A stretch of 43,194 nucleotides of DNA, from the NCBI GenBank assembly GCA_003641745.1, contig QNAI01000014.1, positions 1-43,194 of the forward strand, in the 5' to 3' direction. Each line of letters begins with the position of its first letter. The stretch's first letter is position 1. Below the pieces are notes generated by a model. The model was not told the DNA's origin. It did not search any database and worked only from the letters and a program-made list of their open reading frames with translations. This stretch comes from Verrucomicrobiota bacterium. Lineage in GTDB: Bacteria; Verrucomicrobiota; Verrucomicrobiia; Opitutales; Opitutaceae. Positions 8,949 to 16,326 of the stretch are shown here, one piece after another. The translations under genes and the position numbers were made by a program.

Positions 8949-9095
8949 GGGCCGACCCCTTATGGTTACCTCCAGATCGTCGGTTTCGGCGAAGATGGCG
9001 AAAGTGACCTTCTGCCTGAGTTCCCGCAACTCAGCTTCGCTCCTTGTCCAGTTTGGGTGGGCAACGAAGGCTTCCTTGATTGTCCAGGATCTCCC
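8949..9095 (-). pseudogene. Type I restriction enzyme R-subunit C-terminal remnant
   Basis: The minus strand encodes about 48 residues, IKEAFVAHPNWTRSEAELRE followed by LRQKVTFAIFAETDDLE. From memory this strongly resembles the C-terminal helical region of HsdR proteins, where a PNW-x-xSE-x-x-LRELR motif precedes a stretch like VTFAIFAEEDDLDKVTA. No upstream coding part survives: the frame runs back into a dispersed repeat. The 228-bp element is inserted just after DDLE-VTI. On its far side (about 8650-8705, minus strand) LFEVGDQGADRKMERLRIG might be the final residues. No hsdM or hsdS is visible. Confidence 0.5.
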
Positions 9096-9133
9096 TAAAC
9101 GCCTTTTCCGTTTCCCGCGCCTCCCTTTTTCTT

Positions 9134-9222
9134 GACCGCAGATGACGCAGATGACGCAGATTTGCGCAGATGTTTTTTGGGAGCCTTTGAATCTGCGTTC
9201 ATCTGCGCCCATCTGTGATTAA
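9134..9222. repeat. Dispersed inverted repeat of the CGCAGATGA type
   Basis: The left half has tandem GATGACGCA units (9141-9165), and the right half has ATCTGCGTTCATCTGCGCCC-like units (9191-9218), giving an imperfect large hairpin around 9171-9190. Such repeats occur in many unrelated environmental genomes, and their translation (ICVICVICG) is often miscalled as a protein. It is a non-coding repeat, not a gene. Confidence 0.65.
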
Positions 9223-9410
9223 ACGCCAAGCTTCTTGAGTGTTCCGCGCAAAGCCTTGTCCGGCCCAATGAGCCGAGAGTATCGGTACTGGCGGATCCAC
9301 ACGTGTGCCACCAGATTGATAATGAGAGGGTTACGAGCAATCGAATACGACAGTTGGCACAGGAATTGGAGCACAGCAGGCAACAGATGCCGTGGTTTCG
9401 GGTTCAGATC
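9219..9410 (-). pseudogene. Unrecognised coding remnant of about 64 residues
   Basis: A minus-strand frame begins after a stop near 9411 and ends at the TAA at 9219-9221. It reads SYSIARNPLIINLVAHVWIR and then QYRYSRLIGPDKALRGTLKK. Its composition is protein-like, but there is no start codon at its upstream end. A neighbouring frame (about 9410-9540, minus) is also protein-like (FDAIATLLTRDLIDREGNSC), so a broken longer gene is plausible. I do not recognise the family. The rest of 9411-9600 shows nothing else. Confidence 0.25.
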
Positions 9411-9600
9411 ATCTGTTTATCCTGAATCCGGAGGCGAAGGAAATGATGGTTGATGAAGCAGGAATTTCCTTCCCGGTCGATGAGGTCACGGGTGAGCAAC
9501 GTGGCGATGGCGTCGAAGCACTTCTGAGGCACCCGTGCACTGCTCGCAGTGGCAGACAGGGCTGTGAGCAATGAACCCCGGTGTGGGTGTCTGCAGTTTG

Positions 9601-9867
9601 CTATCCGCGAATAACCCGGTCGATTTCATCCATCACGGTTGTGACGATTGCGGTGACATAGATCGCGGCGGTGGGTGCGAAGCTCTTGTCTTTGATCGCA
9701 TCCCCAAGAGATGAGAGAAAGTGGGCGACGAGGATGGCTGGGGCGAGAGGGTTGTGGGGGCATTCTGCCGGGCACGGATAGCGGGTATGACGATTCTGGC
9801 CGCAATCCGCCCGGGAAATCGTCTGGTTGATGGCCGGACAGTCGCGTTTTTTGGAGGATTTTCCCAT
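9601..9867 (-). CDS. Small cysteine-containing protein, probably a truncated family member
   Basis: This 88-residue frame starts MGKSSKKRDCPAINQTISRA and continues DCGQNRHTRYPCPAECPHNP. The spaced Cys residues (CPA, ADCG, PCPAEC) suggest a small metal-binding motif. From memory, verrucomicrobial proteins with a similar N-terminus (KKRDCP, then CPAxCPHNP) are several hundred residues long, so this is probably only the N-terminal piece. The rest (LVAHFLSSLGDAIKDKSFAP and on) does not clearly continue that family. It stands alone among repeats, with no neighbours in an operon. It may be a remnant rather than a working gene. Confidence 0.45.
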   Translation of the reverse strand: MGKSSKKRDCPAINQTISRADCGQNRHTRYPCPAECPHNPLAPAILVAHFLSSLGDAIKDKSFAPTAAIYVTAIVTTVMDEIDRVIRG

Positions 9868-10004
9868 ATGCAGTTCCGATTGGACCGAAGCCCCGGTGGC
9901 AGAGTGAGTCAGAACGTCCTCCGGCCCTCAGGAAGGCTGTTGAATACCCTGCGGGTTTCTTGAAGTGCTGGTGGTGGGTGACCCGTGAAATGATGGTAGC
10001 GTCT

Positions 10005-10077
10005 CTACGGCGGACGTGGAAATCCGCCCTCCGAAAAGAAAAAATCCGGAGGGTCGAGTTCCACCTCGACCGCGTAG
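10005..10077. repeat. Three-stem (cloverleaf-like) palindromic repeat
   Basis: An outer stem CTACG/CGTAG (10005-10009 with 10073-10077) encloses three hairpins: GGCGGA/TCCGCC (10009-10014 with 10023-10028), CCCTCCG/CGGAGGG (10027-10033 with 10047-10053) and GGTCGAG/CTCGACC (10052-10058 with 10065-10071). Multiple nested stems with an A-rich loop suggest a dispersed palindromic unit rather than a terminator, as there is no T tract. The rest of 9868-10144 shows no gene. Confidence 0.5.
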
Positions 10078-10144
10078 CTGGACAGAATCATCAAAGCATC
10101 GCCCCCACATTTCATGGGTGGTGGCGTCCGAGGCCGGACGGACC

Positions 10145-10810
10145 TCACCAAGTGGTTATGATGTTGGCCGGTCCCCCTGGACCGGGGGAGTAGATGGCGA
10201 CTCCCGCGCGGAGGCCCGTGACCTTACCGGTGCTGGGATCGGTCGGCCAGCGAAGCGGGGGGTCAGTCCCACGATCGATGAAGGGGAAAGCGGCGTAGTC
10301 GTCATCGGTGCCAGTTTCGACCCGAATGATTCCATCGTAGTTCAGATCCATTAGAACCGCGATGGGTGTTTTTTTAAAGACGTCGACAAGTTCCTCCGCT
10401 TCGCTGATTTCGCCCTCTGAAAACGTGTAGAACGTGATCCGCTTGCGGTTGCCCGATGCAAGATCATTGGAATCTTCTATCTTGGACCCATCGACATTGC
10501 GACCAGCGAGGGCCTTGACGAATTCTGCCGTGTCTTCGGTCGAGTTTATGAGTTGGTCGGTTGTATTGAAATCGAACGCCGGATAGAAACCGTATTCCTG
10601 ACGGAAGGTCTCGATGCCGGCCGCCCATTGGTTGAGCAGGATCTTGGCCTTGGCTTTGCGGGCACTGGTACGGACCGTGCTGACCGTGGGGATGAGAATG
10701 CCGATCAGGATGCTGATCACCGCAATGACGGTCAGCAGTTCAACCAGGGTCATGCCGGTTCGGGATCCGGCCAATCGCCGATGAAATCGTCCTGAATTCA
10801 GGATAAGCAT
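10145..10810 (-). CDS. Type II secretion/type IV pilin-like pseudopilin
   Basis: This 221-residue protein has a type III (prepilin) signal: SRTG followed by MTLVELLTVIAVISILIGIL, with cleavage expected between Gly19 and Met20 and the conserved Glu at mature position 5. The hydrophobic N-terminal helix continues into a polar helix (ARKAKAKILLNQWAAGIETFR) and a globular domain with FYPAFDFNTTDQL, like GspG-type major pseudopilins. Verrucomicrobia encode many such single prepilins outside full secretion operons. No secretion ATPase or prepilin peptidase gene is nearby, so its assembly machinery is elsewhere. It is transcribed away from the small regulator gene to its right. Confidence 0.85.
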   Translation of the reverse strand: MLILNSGRFHRRLAGSRTGMTLVELLTVIAVISILIGILIPTVSTVRTSARKAKAKILLNQWAAGIETFRQEYGFYPAFDFNTTDQLINSTEDTAEFVKALAGRNVDGSKIEDSNDLASGNRKRITFYTFSEGEISEAEELVDVFKKTPIAVLMDLNYDGIIRVETGTDDDYAAFPFIDRGTDPPLRWPTDPSTGKVTGLRAGVAIYSPGPGGPANIITTW

Positions 10811-10888
10811 TCCGTCCTGTCCTTAGGATGTGACCGTTCCCGAGGCAAGACGGATCGGAGCTTCCGCCCCTCGATCCACATACGGCCG

Positions 10889-10923
10889 ATCGAGTTTGTC
10901 ACGTATTTCGTGACAAACTCGAT
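10889..10923. repeat. 35-bp perfect palindrome, left copy framing the HTH gene
   Basis: Arms of 15 bp (ATCGAGTTTGTCACG and its complement) flank a 5-base centre TATTT. It lies 20 bp upstream of the start codon of the helix-turn-helix gene. The reverse complement matches the copy at 11339-11373 at 33 of 35 positions. It could be an operator, a transcript hairpin or a mobile-element end. Confidence 0.85.
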
Positions 10924-10943
10924 GTACACGGTAACCTGAAGGA

Positions 10944-11330
10944 ATGTCAGATCCCGCACGAATACCGCGCCCCCTGGACGATGTGGCAGAGATCCTGTAT
11001 CTCCTCTCAAGTGCAGCCGTTGAAAGCGTTGGAACACTGAGCAGGAACCTGAAACATGCTCGACGAAAAAGGGTGGGCGAATCGCTCCATCCGGGCGAAG
11101 AAACCCCCTTGTGGAATGCAATGGTCGCAGCCATCCGACCTCATCTGACCCAGAGAGGGGCAAAGTCCAACCTGGCTCGCGTCCTGGGGCTGCCCCGTCA
11201 AAGGATTCACGAGTATATCACCCGCCCAACTGTGTTACCCGATGCCGAAGTCACCCTTCATTTGCTGCTTTGGCTGCATAATCAAGAGGACCGACTCAAG
11301 AAGGGGCGTCACGGTCAACCTCTGGCCTGA
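10944..11330 (+). CDS. Small helix-turn-helix DNA-binding protein framed by palindromes
   Basis: This 128-residue protein has a helical N-terminal half (LDDVAEILYLLSSAAVESVG) and a C-terminal helix-turn-helix: KSNLARVLGLPRQRIHEYIT, where LARVLGLP and RQRIHEYI form the two helices. It resembles multi-copy opitutal proteins with a similar LARLLGLPRQR stretch that I remember but cannot place in a named family. The GAAGGA directly abuts the ATG, an unusually short spacing, and an in-frame stop lies just upstream, so no earlier start exists. Inverted copies of a 35-bp palindrome lie 20 bp before and 8 bp after the gene. It may bind these sites. It sits just upstream of rpmI, where infC is often found. 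Confidence 0.75.
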   Translation: MSDPARIPRPLDDVAEILYLLSSAAVESVGTLSRNLKHARRKRVGESLHPGEETPLWNAMVAAIRPHLTQRGAKSNLARVLGLPRQRIHEYITRPTVLPDAEVTLHLLLWLHNQEDRLKKGRHGQPLA

Positions 11331-11338
11331 GAAGCCTG

Positions 11339-11373
11339 ATTGAGTTTGTCACGAAATACGTGACAAACTCAAT
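11339..11373. repeat. 35-bp perfect palindrome, right copy framing the HTH gene
   Basis: Arms ATTGAGTTTGTCACG and its complement flank the centre AAATA. Compared with the inverted left copy, only the third pair from the outside differs, and it changes on both arms (C-G to T-A), so symmetry is kept. It begins 8 bp after the gene's stop codon. Confidence 0.85.
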
Positions 11374-11496
11374 AGGGATGGAGGGTTATCGGGGTGATGG
11401 AAACTGAAATCGGGTGTGCGTTGCCGGTTTGGGAGGGATTCCCCTTTACACGAGGAGAAGGGATCTGTTGATTGGGCGGTTTCCACGGATAGATCC

Positions 11497-11694
11497 ATGC
11501 AGAAAACCAAGAAATCCATAGCCAAGCGGTTCAAGCTGAGCGGCTCGGGGAAACTGATTCGTCGGTCCCCGGGGCAGCGTCATCTGATGCGCAAGAAGAC
11601 CGTCAAACAGAAGCGGCGTAACTCTAAAGACAAGCTGGTGGCCCCGGGCCAGGCGGCTCAACTTAAGAAAGCCCTTCCGCACGGTCTGCGCTGA
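11497..11694 (+). CDS. rpmI: 50S ribosomal protein L35
   Basis: This 65-residue basic protein is a component of the large ribosomal subunit. It carries the L35 pattern MQKTKKSIAKRFKLSGSGKL, then RRSPGQRHLMRKKTVKQKRR. The ATG at 11497 gives the normal family length; a longer in-frame start at 11416 would add an unrelated extension. It lies 82 bp upstream of rplT, the standard pairing. infC, which commonly precedes rpmI, is absent from this window. Confidence 0.97.
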   Translation: MQKTKKSIAKRFKLSGSGKLIRRSPGQRHLMRKKTVKQKRRNSKDKLVAPGQAAQLKKALPHGLR

Positions 11695-11776
11695 ACCGAT
11701 TGAATAACAACAATTAGCCGATCAGGTAAACAAACAAGGCGACCTGCCCGGTTCTAAACATACTTAATAGGAAAAC

Positions 11777-12148
11777 ATGCCCAGAGCCACAAATTCTCCA
11801 GCTTCCCGCCGTCGGCGGAAGCGCGTTATCAAGAGCGCCCGGGGGTACTTCGGCAATAAGTCGAAACTGTACCGCTATGCCAAAGATGCGGTCGACCACG
11901 CCCGCCAACATGCCTATCGCGATAGGCGAAACAAGAAGCGGACCTGGCGAGCCCTTTGGATCGTGCGGATCAACGCCGCCTGCCGTGCAAATGGCATCAC
12001 CTACAGCCGATTTATCGAGGGCCTGACCGCTGCGGACATCGCCCTTGACCGCAAGATCATGGCAGATCTGGCCGTCCGGGACGAAGTCGCCTTCAGCGGT
12101 CTGGTCGAAAAAGCCCGCGCCGCGTTGAAGGACAAGGCCGCTGCCTGA
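11777..12148 (+). CDS. rplT: 50S ribosomal protein L20
   Basis: This 123-residue protein binds 23S rRNA early in assembly of the large subunit. It has the L20 N-terminus [20 protein letters not shown] with [19 protein letters not shown], and the C-terminal RNA-binding part [18 protein letters not shown]. Length and start are normal. It follows rpmI and is followed by a clear terminator. In other bacteria L20 represses its own operon through the leader; I could not identify such a structure here. Confidence 0.97.
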   Translation: MPRATNSPASRRRRKRVIKSARGYFGNKSKLYRYAKDAVDHARQHAYRDRRNKKRTWRALWIVRINAACRANGITYSRFIEGLTAADIALDRKIMADLAVRDEVAFSGLVEKARAALKDKAAA

Positions 12149-12206
12149 CTGAATCTGGTAATGACGGAACGGGTCACTGTTGAGGCCCGCTTTCGGTAAC
12201 CCTTTC

Positions 12207-12241
12207 AAGGAGGTCGGGCCAAGCGGCTCGGCCTCCTTTTT
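12207..12241 (+). terminator. Rho-independent terminator after rplT
   Basis: A 14-bp stem with wobble pairs (AAGGAGGTCGGGCC with GGCTCGGCCTCCTT), loop AAGC and a run of T. It separates rpmI-rplT from pheS. Confidence 0.85.
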
Positions 12242-12251
12242 GATTAGACGT

Positions 12252-12390
12252 TTGCCAGATATGCCACAGATTTTCAGCGAACGAAGGGGTCAAAGCTCAA
12301 ATCACGCATTGGCATGCATGATTACGAGCAATGACCCCGGAGCCGTTGCCAGATATGCCACAGATTTCCAGCGAGTGAAGGGGGCAAAGC
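12252..12390. repeat. Two 45-bp direct repeats flanking a palindromic unit
   Basis: Copies at 12252-12296 and 12346-12390 both begin TTGCCAGATATGCCACAGAT and end CAAAGC, with about six differences. Between and partly within them lies the 53-bp GGGGTCA palindromic unit (12286-12338). The arrangement suggests a repeated tandem insertion in the rplT-pheS gap. I see no gene in 12242-12505. Confidence 0.7.
12286..12338. repeat. GGGGTCA palindromic (REP-like) unit, copy 1
   Basis: 53 bp bounded by GGGGTCA and TGACCCC, with imperfect arms and central CGCATTGGCATGC. It has the same length and the same core (GCATTGGCAT) as the unit at 23885-23937, and both are preceded by CGAA. Such units often accompany REP-associated tyrosine transposases (RAYT), none of which is in the window. 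Confidence 0.65.
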
Positions 12391-12505
12391 GGGTGAGAAA
12401 TAAGGCTTAAGATTGATGATTTAGGAATGCTCCTCCGGACTCCTCGTAGCGTCTGAATGAGTCGGCGGGGATTTTTCGGACCGGGCACAAGAATTGAATT
12501 TAGTC

Positions 12506-13549
12506 ATGCAAGAGAAACTCAATGCAGTGATTTCCCGGGCTTCGGATGAAGCCGAGGGTGTCCTTGAGCGCCCGGCCATGGAGGCATTCAAGGCTCGTCT
12601 GGTGGGACCCAACGGTGAATTGACCGCTGTCATGAAGGAGATCGGCCGCCTTCCAAAGGAAGACCGACCTGCGGCCGGCAAGCTGATCAACCAGGCGAAG
12701 CAGCAATTGCAGGGAATCCTCGATGCGATCCTGGTTCGAATCGAGGATTCTGAAATCGCGGCCCAAGTGGGTCCGCCGATCGACCCGACTCTCCCCGTGC
12801 CGGAACGGGAACCGGGTGCGCTTCATCCGCTGACCCTGGTCCGGGAGGAAGTCTGTCGAATCTTCAAGCAGGTGGGCTTTTCGGTGGTCGAGGGCTCCGA
12901 GGTTGAAACCGAATATTATTGTTTTGACGCGCTGAACACGCCCCCGGACCACCCGGCCCGCGACCTTCAGGACACTTTTTATCTACCGGAACAGGCCCGA
13001 TTCGGAAACATCTCGAAGTATGAGGACGAACGCTACCTGCTTCGACCCCATACTTCGTCCGTTCAGATTCGGACCATGTTGAAACAGCAGCCCCCTCTGA
13101 GGTTTGTCTCACCGGGTCGGTGTTTTCGTCGGGATACGGTGGATGCAACCCACTCGGCGAACTTCTACCACCTCGAAGGCCTCTACGTCGACAAGAACGT
13201 GACGGTTCGCGACCTGAAGGCGATTCTCGACTATATGTTTGAGTCGCTGCTTGGCGCAGGCACGAAGACGCGACTGCGGCCGCATTTCTTCCCTTATACC
13301 GAACCGAGTTTTGAAGTGGATTTTTCGGCGAGTCACCTGGCCAAAGTTGGCAGTGAATGGATGGAGATGGCCGGTTGTGGCATGGTCGACCCCTCCGTCT
13401 TTGAGGCGGTCGGCTATGATCCTGAGGTCTATTCCGGTTACGCCTTCGGGTTCGGTATCGAGCGGATCGCCATGATCCTCTACGGCATCGATGACATCCG
13501 CTATTTCTATCAAAACGACCTTCGCTTCCTGAAGCAGTTCTCCCGATGA
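12506..13549 (+). CDS. pheS: Phenylalanine-tRNA ligase alpha subunit
   Basis: This 347-residue catalytic subunit of the (alpha-beta)2 enzyme charges tRNA-Phe. The N-terminal coiled-coil arm (about 1-90) leads to the class II catalytic core. Motif 2 lies around SPGRCFRRDTVDATH, with HLEGLYVD after it, and motif 3 is YAFGFGIERIAMI near the C-terminus. I chose the ATG at 12506; a TTG at 12494 is possible but has no better ribosome site. The stop codon overlaps the pheT start (ATGA), so translation is probably coupled. The length is typical of the family. Confidence 0.96.
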   Translation: MQEKLNAVISRASDEAEGVLERPAMEAFKARLVGPNGELTAVMKEIGRLPKEDRPAAGKLINQAKQQLQGILDAILVRIEDSEIAAQVGPPIDPTLPVPEREPGALHPLTLVREEVCRIFKQVGFSVVEGSEVETEYYCFDALNTPPDHPARDLQDTFYLPEQARFGNISKYEDERYLLRPHTSSVQIRTMLKQQPPLRFVSPGRCFRRDTVDATHSANFYHLEGLYVDKNVTVRDLKAILDYMFESLLGAGTKTRLRPHFFPYTEPSFEVDFSASHLAKVGSEWMEMAGCGMVDPSVFEAVGYDPEVYSGYAFGFGIERIAMILYGIDDIRYFYQNDLRFLKQFSR

Positions 13550-16008
13550 AAGTTTCCACTCGTTGGCTCAAGAAATACGTGGCGCTCGACCAGGCGCCAT
13601 CTGCGATCGAACGTGCTCTGACCATGCTGGGTTTTGAGGTGGAAGGGGTCGAGGAGACCGGTATTCCGCCTCTGGAAAACGTTGTCGTGGGTGAAGTCCT
13701 GGAGCATAATCCGCATCCGAACGCCGACCGCCTGAGCGTATGCCTGGTGGATGCGGGGCCGGAGCATGGCCGGAAGACGATCGTGTGCGGCGCTCGGAAC
13801 TACAAGGTGGGCGATCGCGTCCCGGTGGCCCTGCCGGGCGCTCTGTTGCCCGGTGGTTTCAAGATCAAAAAATCGAAACTGCGCGGTGTGGCCTCTGACG
13901 GCATGATGTGTTCAGGGAGTGAACTCGGGCACGATGACGACGCGGACGGATTGCTGATCCTGTCCGACAGTCCGGCCCTCGGCCTGGGCATCAACGAAGT
14001 CTTCCCTGAAGGTGACGTGGTCTTCGATATCGAGGTGACTCCGAACCGTCCGGACTGCCTGTCCCACCTGGGCCTTGCGCGCGAACTCGCGGCGCACTTC
14101 GGGCTCAAACTGAAGTATCCAGATATCCGATTCAGCGGGACGGCTGCGAACCAGGCGGGACTTCACGGCCTTCTGGACAGTGTTGTGGTGGAGTCGGACG
14201 AACTCTGCCCGCTCTATCTGGCCCATGTGATCAGCGGAGTGAAAGTCGGTCCGAGTCCGTTGTGGATGCAGGGCCTGCTGCGCGCGGTCGGTCTTCGGCC
14301 GATCAACAATATCGTCGATGTCACCAACTATGTGCTTCTGGAGTCGGGTCAACCGCTTCACGCCTTCGATGCGGCCCAGTTGAAGGGGAACCGCATTGTG
14401 ATACGGACCGCGAGCAACGGAGAGGTCTTTACCACCCTGGATGGGAAAGAGAGGAAGCTTTCGAGCCGCATGCTGACCATTGCGGACGGGGAGCGGACGG
14501 TCGCGATAGCGGGCGTGATGGGCGGTGAGTCATCCGAGGTCTCCGATGAGACGACGGACATCGTCCTTGAGTCCGCCTACTTCAGGCCTTCGGGCATTCG
14601 ATGGACATCGCGCCGGCTCGGATTGTCGACGGACAGCTCCTATCGCTTTGAACGCGGCGTTGATGCCTTGTCCGTGTCCTATGCCGCCTACCGGGCGATC
14701 GACCTGATTCTCGAAACGGCGGGCGGCAAAGTATGTGACCCGATCTTCAAGGTGGGTGCAGAGAAGGCCTGGGACAACGAAATCAGGCTGTCTCCCGCCT
14801 ACGTGAGAAAACGCCTGGGCTTCGATATCAGTGATGATACCATACGGGAATCGCTCGAATCGCTCGAGCTTCGAGTCGATCGGGAGGAGGAGGACGAAGA
14901 GAATGGTGGAGTCATCTGGACGATAGCGATACCCAGTTTTCGGTTGGACCTCGACCGCCCCATTGATCTGGTCGAGGAGATTCTGAGGGTGCATGGGACG
15001 GACAAGATCCCGCCCGCATCGGTGATCAGCCCCGGTATTGTGAGCGGCGACGATCCGGTGACGGTATTCACGCGGGCGGCTTCGGGTTACCTGGTTGGCC
15101 AGGATTTTCACGAGTGCATAAACTATACCCTTCGTTCGGGTGATGAGATCAAGCACGGCTTCTCCAATGTCCTGGCCGAGGAACTGAAGCTGGCCAACCC
15201 GATCATCGAAGACCAGACCCACCTGAGAGCGACGCTGGTACCGGGACTGATCGATGTCCTCAAGTTGAACCAGGCCCGCCATACCGGAGCTTCGCATCTA
15301 TTTGAATGCGGCCGGATCTTCCGTGAACGCGAAGGCGCCGTCGACGAGATGATCGGGGTGGGATTTGCGATTGGCGAGGATCTGGACCGCGTAAGCTGGC
15401 GAAAGACGGGAGCCGCCGATTTCTTTGCCGCAAAGCGGCGTATTCTGCGTCTGGCAGCTCTGGCGGGCATCGACACCACACTCTTTGAAGTCGAACCCCT
15501 GCCGGTTACGGAGGGAGGATGGCAATCAGGCCACGCGGCCGGTTACGATGACCCCGAGGGTCGATTTACCGTGCGGTTTGGTCTGCTCGACGTCGGCGAG
15601 CTTCATCGTGAAAACATTCGTGGCAAGGTGGTGGCAGGCCTGCTCACGGTCAGCCCCGAATTCCTGGCCACAAAGGGCAGACGGGCCAAGTTTCAGCCCT
15701 TCAGCAGTTACCCGCCTGCGCTCCGCGACCTGGCCCTGATCGTTGATCGGAGTACTCCGTCCGGCAGGGTGGGTGGCGACTTGCTCGCTTTGGGGCGCAA
15801 GACTATTGAAGGCGAGTTCGAACTCGCGGCGGTTGATCTGTTCGATCTCTATGAAGGCGATGGGTTGCCGGAAGGCGCCAGGAGTCTCGCTTTCTCCCTT
15901 TCCTACGGATCGATCACCCGGACCCTGACCGATGACGAAGTGAATACCGCGTTTGGTGCGCTGGTCGATATGATCGAAAAGGATACCCCTTACCGGGTTC
16001 GCCGCTGA
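13546..16008 (+). CDS. pheT: Phenylalanine-tRNA ligase beta subunit
   Basis: This 820-residue partner of PheS binds tRNA and carries the editing function. An N-terminal tRNA-binding (EMAP-like) domain (about residues 40-150, with NPHPNADRLSVCLVDAG and a DGMMCSGSELG-type segment) is followed by the B3/B4 editing region (RPINNIVDVTNYVLLESGQP). The B5 domain comes next (SPAYVRKRLGFDISDD), then a core-like region with NPIIEDQTHLRATLVPGL. The C-terminal ferredoxin-fold anticodon-binding domain starts at FSSYPPALRDLALIVD. All expected domains are present. The ATGA overlap with pheS supports cotranscription, and gatC follows after 12 bp. Confidence 0.96.
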   Translation: MKVSTRWLKKYVALDQAPSAIERALTMLGFEVEGVEETGIPPLENVVVGEVLEHNPHPNADRLSVCLVDAGPEHGRKTIVCGARNYKVGDRVPVALPGALLPGGFKIKKSKLRGVASDGMMCSGSELGHDDDADGLLILSDSPALGLGINEVFPEGDVVFDIEVTPNRPDCLSHLGLARELAAHFGLKLKYPDIRFSGTAANQAGLHGLLDSVVVESDELCPLYLAHVISGVKVGPSPLWMQGLLRAVGLRPINNIVDVTNYVLLESGQPLHAFDAAQLKGNRIVIRTASNGEVFTTLDGKERKLSSRMLTIADGERTVAIAGVMGGESSEVSDETTDIVLESAYFRPSGIRWTSRRLGLSTDSSYRFERGVDALSVSYAAYRAIDLILETAGGKVCDPIFKVGAEKAWDNEIRLSPAYVRKRLGFDISDDTIRESLESLELRVDREEEDEENGGVIWTIAIPSFRLDLDRPIDLVEEILRVHGTDKIPPASVISPGIVSGDDPVTVFTRAASGYLVGQDFHECINYTLRSGDEIKHGFSNVLAEELKLANPIIEDQTHLRATLVPGLIDVLKLNQARHTGASHLFECGRIFREREGAVDEMIGVGFAIGEDLDRVSWRKTGAADFFAAKRRILRLAALAGIDTTLFEVEPLPVTEGGWQSGHAAGYDDPEGRFTVRFGLLDVGELHRENIRGKVVAGLLTVSPEFLATKGRRAKFQPFSSYPPALRDLALIVDRSTPSGRVGGDLLALGRKTIEGEFELAAVDLFDLYEGDGLPEGARSLAFSLSYGSITRTLTDDEVNTAFGALVDMIEKDTPYRVRR

Positions 16009-16020
16009 CGCGCGAGGGAC

Positions 16021-16311
16021 ATGAGCACACACGCCCATATAGACATCGATTACGTGGCTAACCTGGCGCGTATTGCGCTGAGCGACCAGGAACGATCGTT
16101 GTTTTCGGAACAACTAGAGGAGATCCTGGAGTATATCGAGCAACTCAAATCGGTTGACGTGGATGGGGTGGAGCCGACCGCACATACCTTTCCCGTCACC
16201 AATGTGTGGCGGGAGGATGTGGTGCGTCCGGGTCTGACCCAGGAGGAAGCCATCGGCAATGCTCCCGAGGCGAGGGATGGGATGTTCGTTGTACCGAAGG
16301 TGGTGGAGTAG
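16021..16311 (+). CDS. gatC: Asp/Glu-tRNA amidotransferase subunit C
   Basis: This 96-residue subunit links GatA and GatB in the enzyme that converts misacylated Glu-tRNA-Gln and Asp-tRNA-Asn to the correct forms. It shows the family pattern: VANLARIALSDQE, then FSEQLEEILEYIEQLKSVDV and DGVEPTAH, followed by LREDxxxxS-type WREDVVRPG and an N-terminal-like AIGNAPEARDGMFVVPKVVE ending. It is 12 bp after pheT and 15 bp before gatA, so it belongs to the same operon. Confidence 0.95.
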   Translation: MSTHAHIDIDYVANLARIALSDQERSLFSEQLEEILEYIEQLKSVDVDGVEPTAHTFPVTNVWREDVVRPGLTQEEAIGNAPEARDGMFVVPKVVE

Positions 16312-16326
16312 GAGAGGGGGCGCTCA

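Noticed and set aside
8946-9340. Short frames translated as ICVICVICG-type proteins
   Set aside because: They are readings through a dispersed repeat, not conserved proteins.
12494-12505. TTG start for pheS
   Set aside because: The ATG at 12506 lies 12 bases on, and no clear ribosome-binding site supports the TTG.
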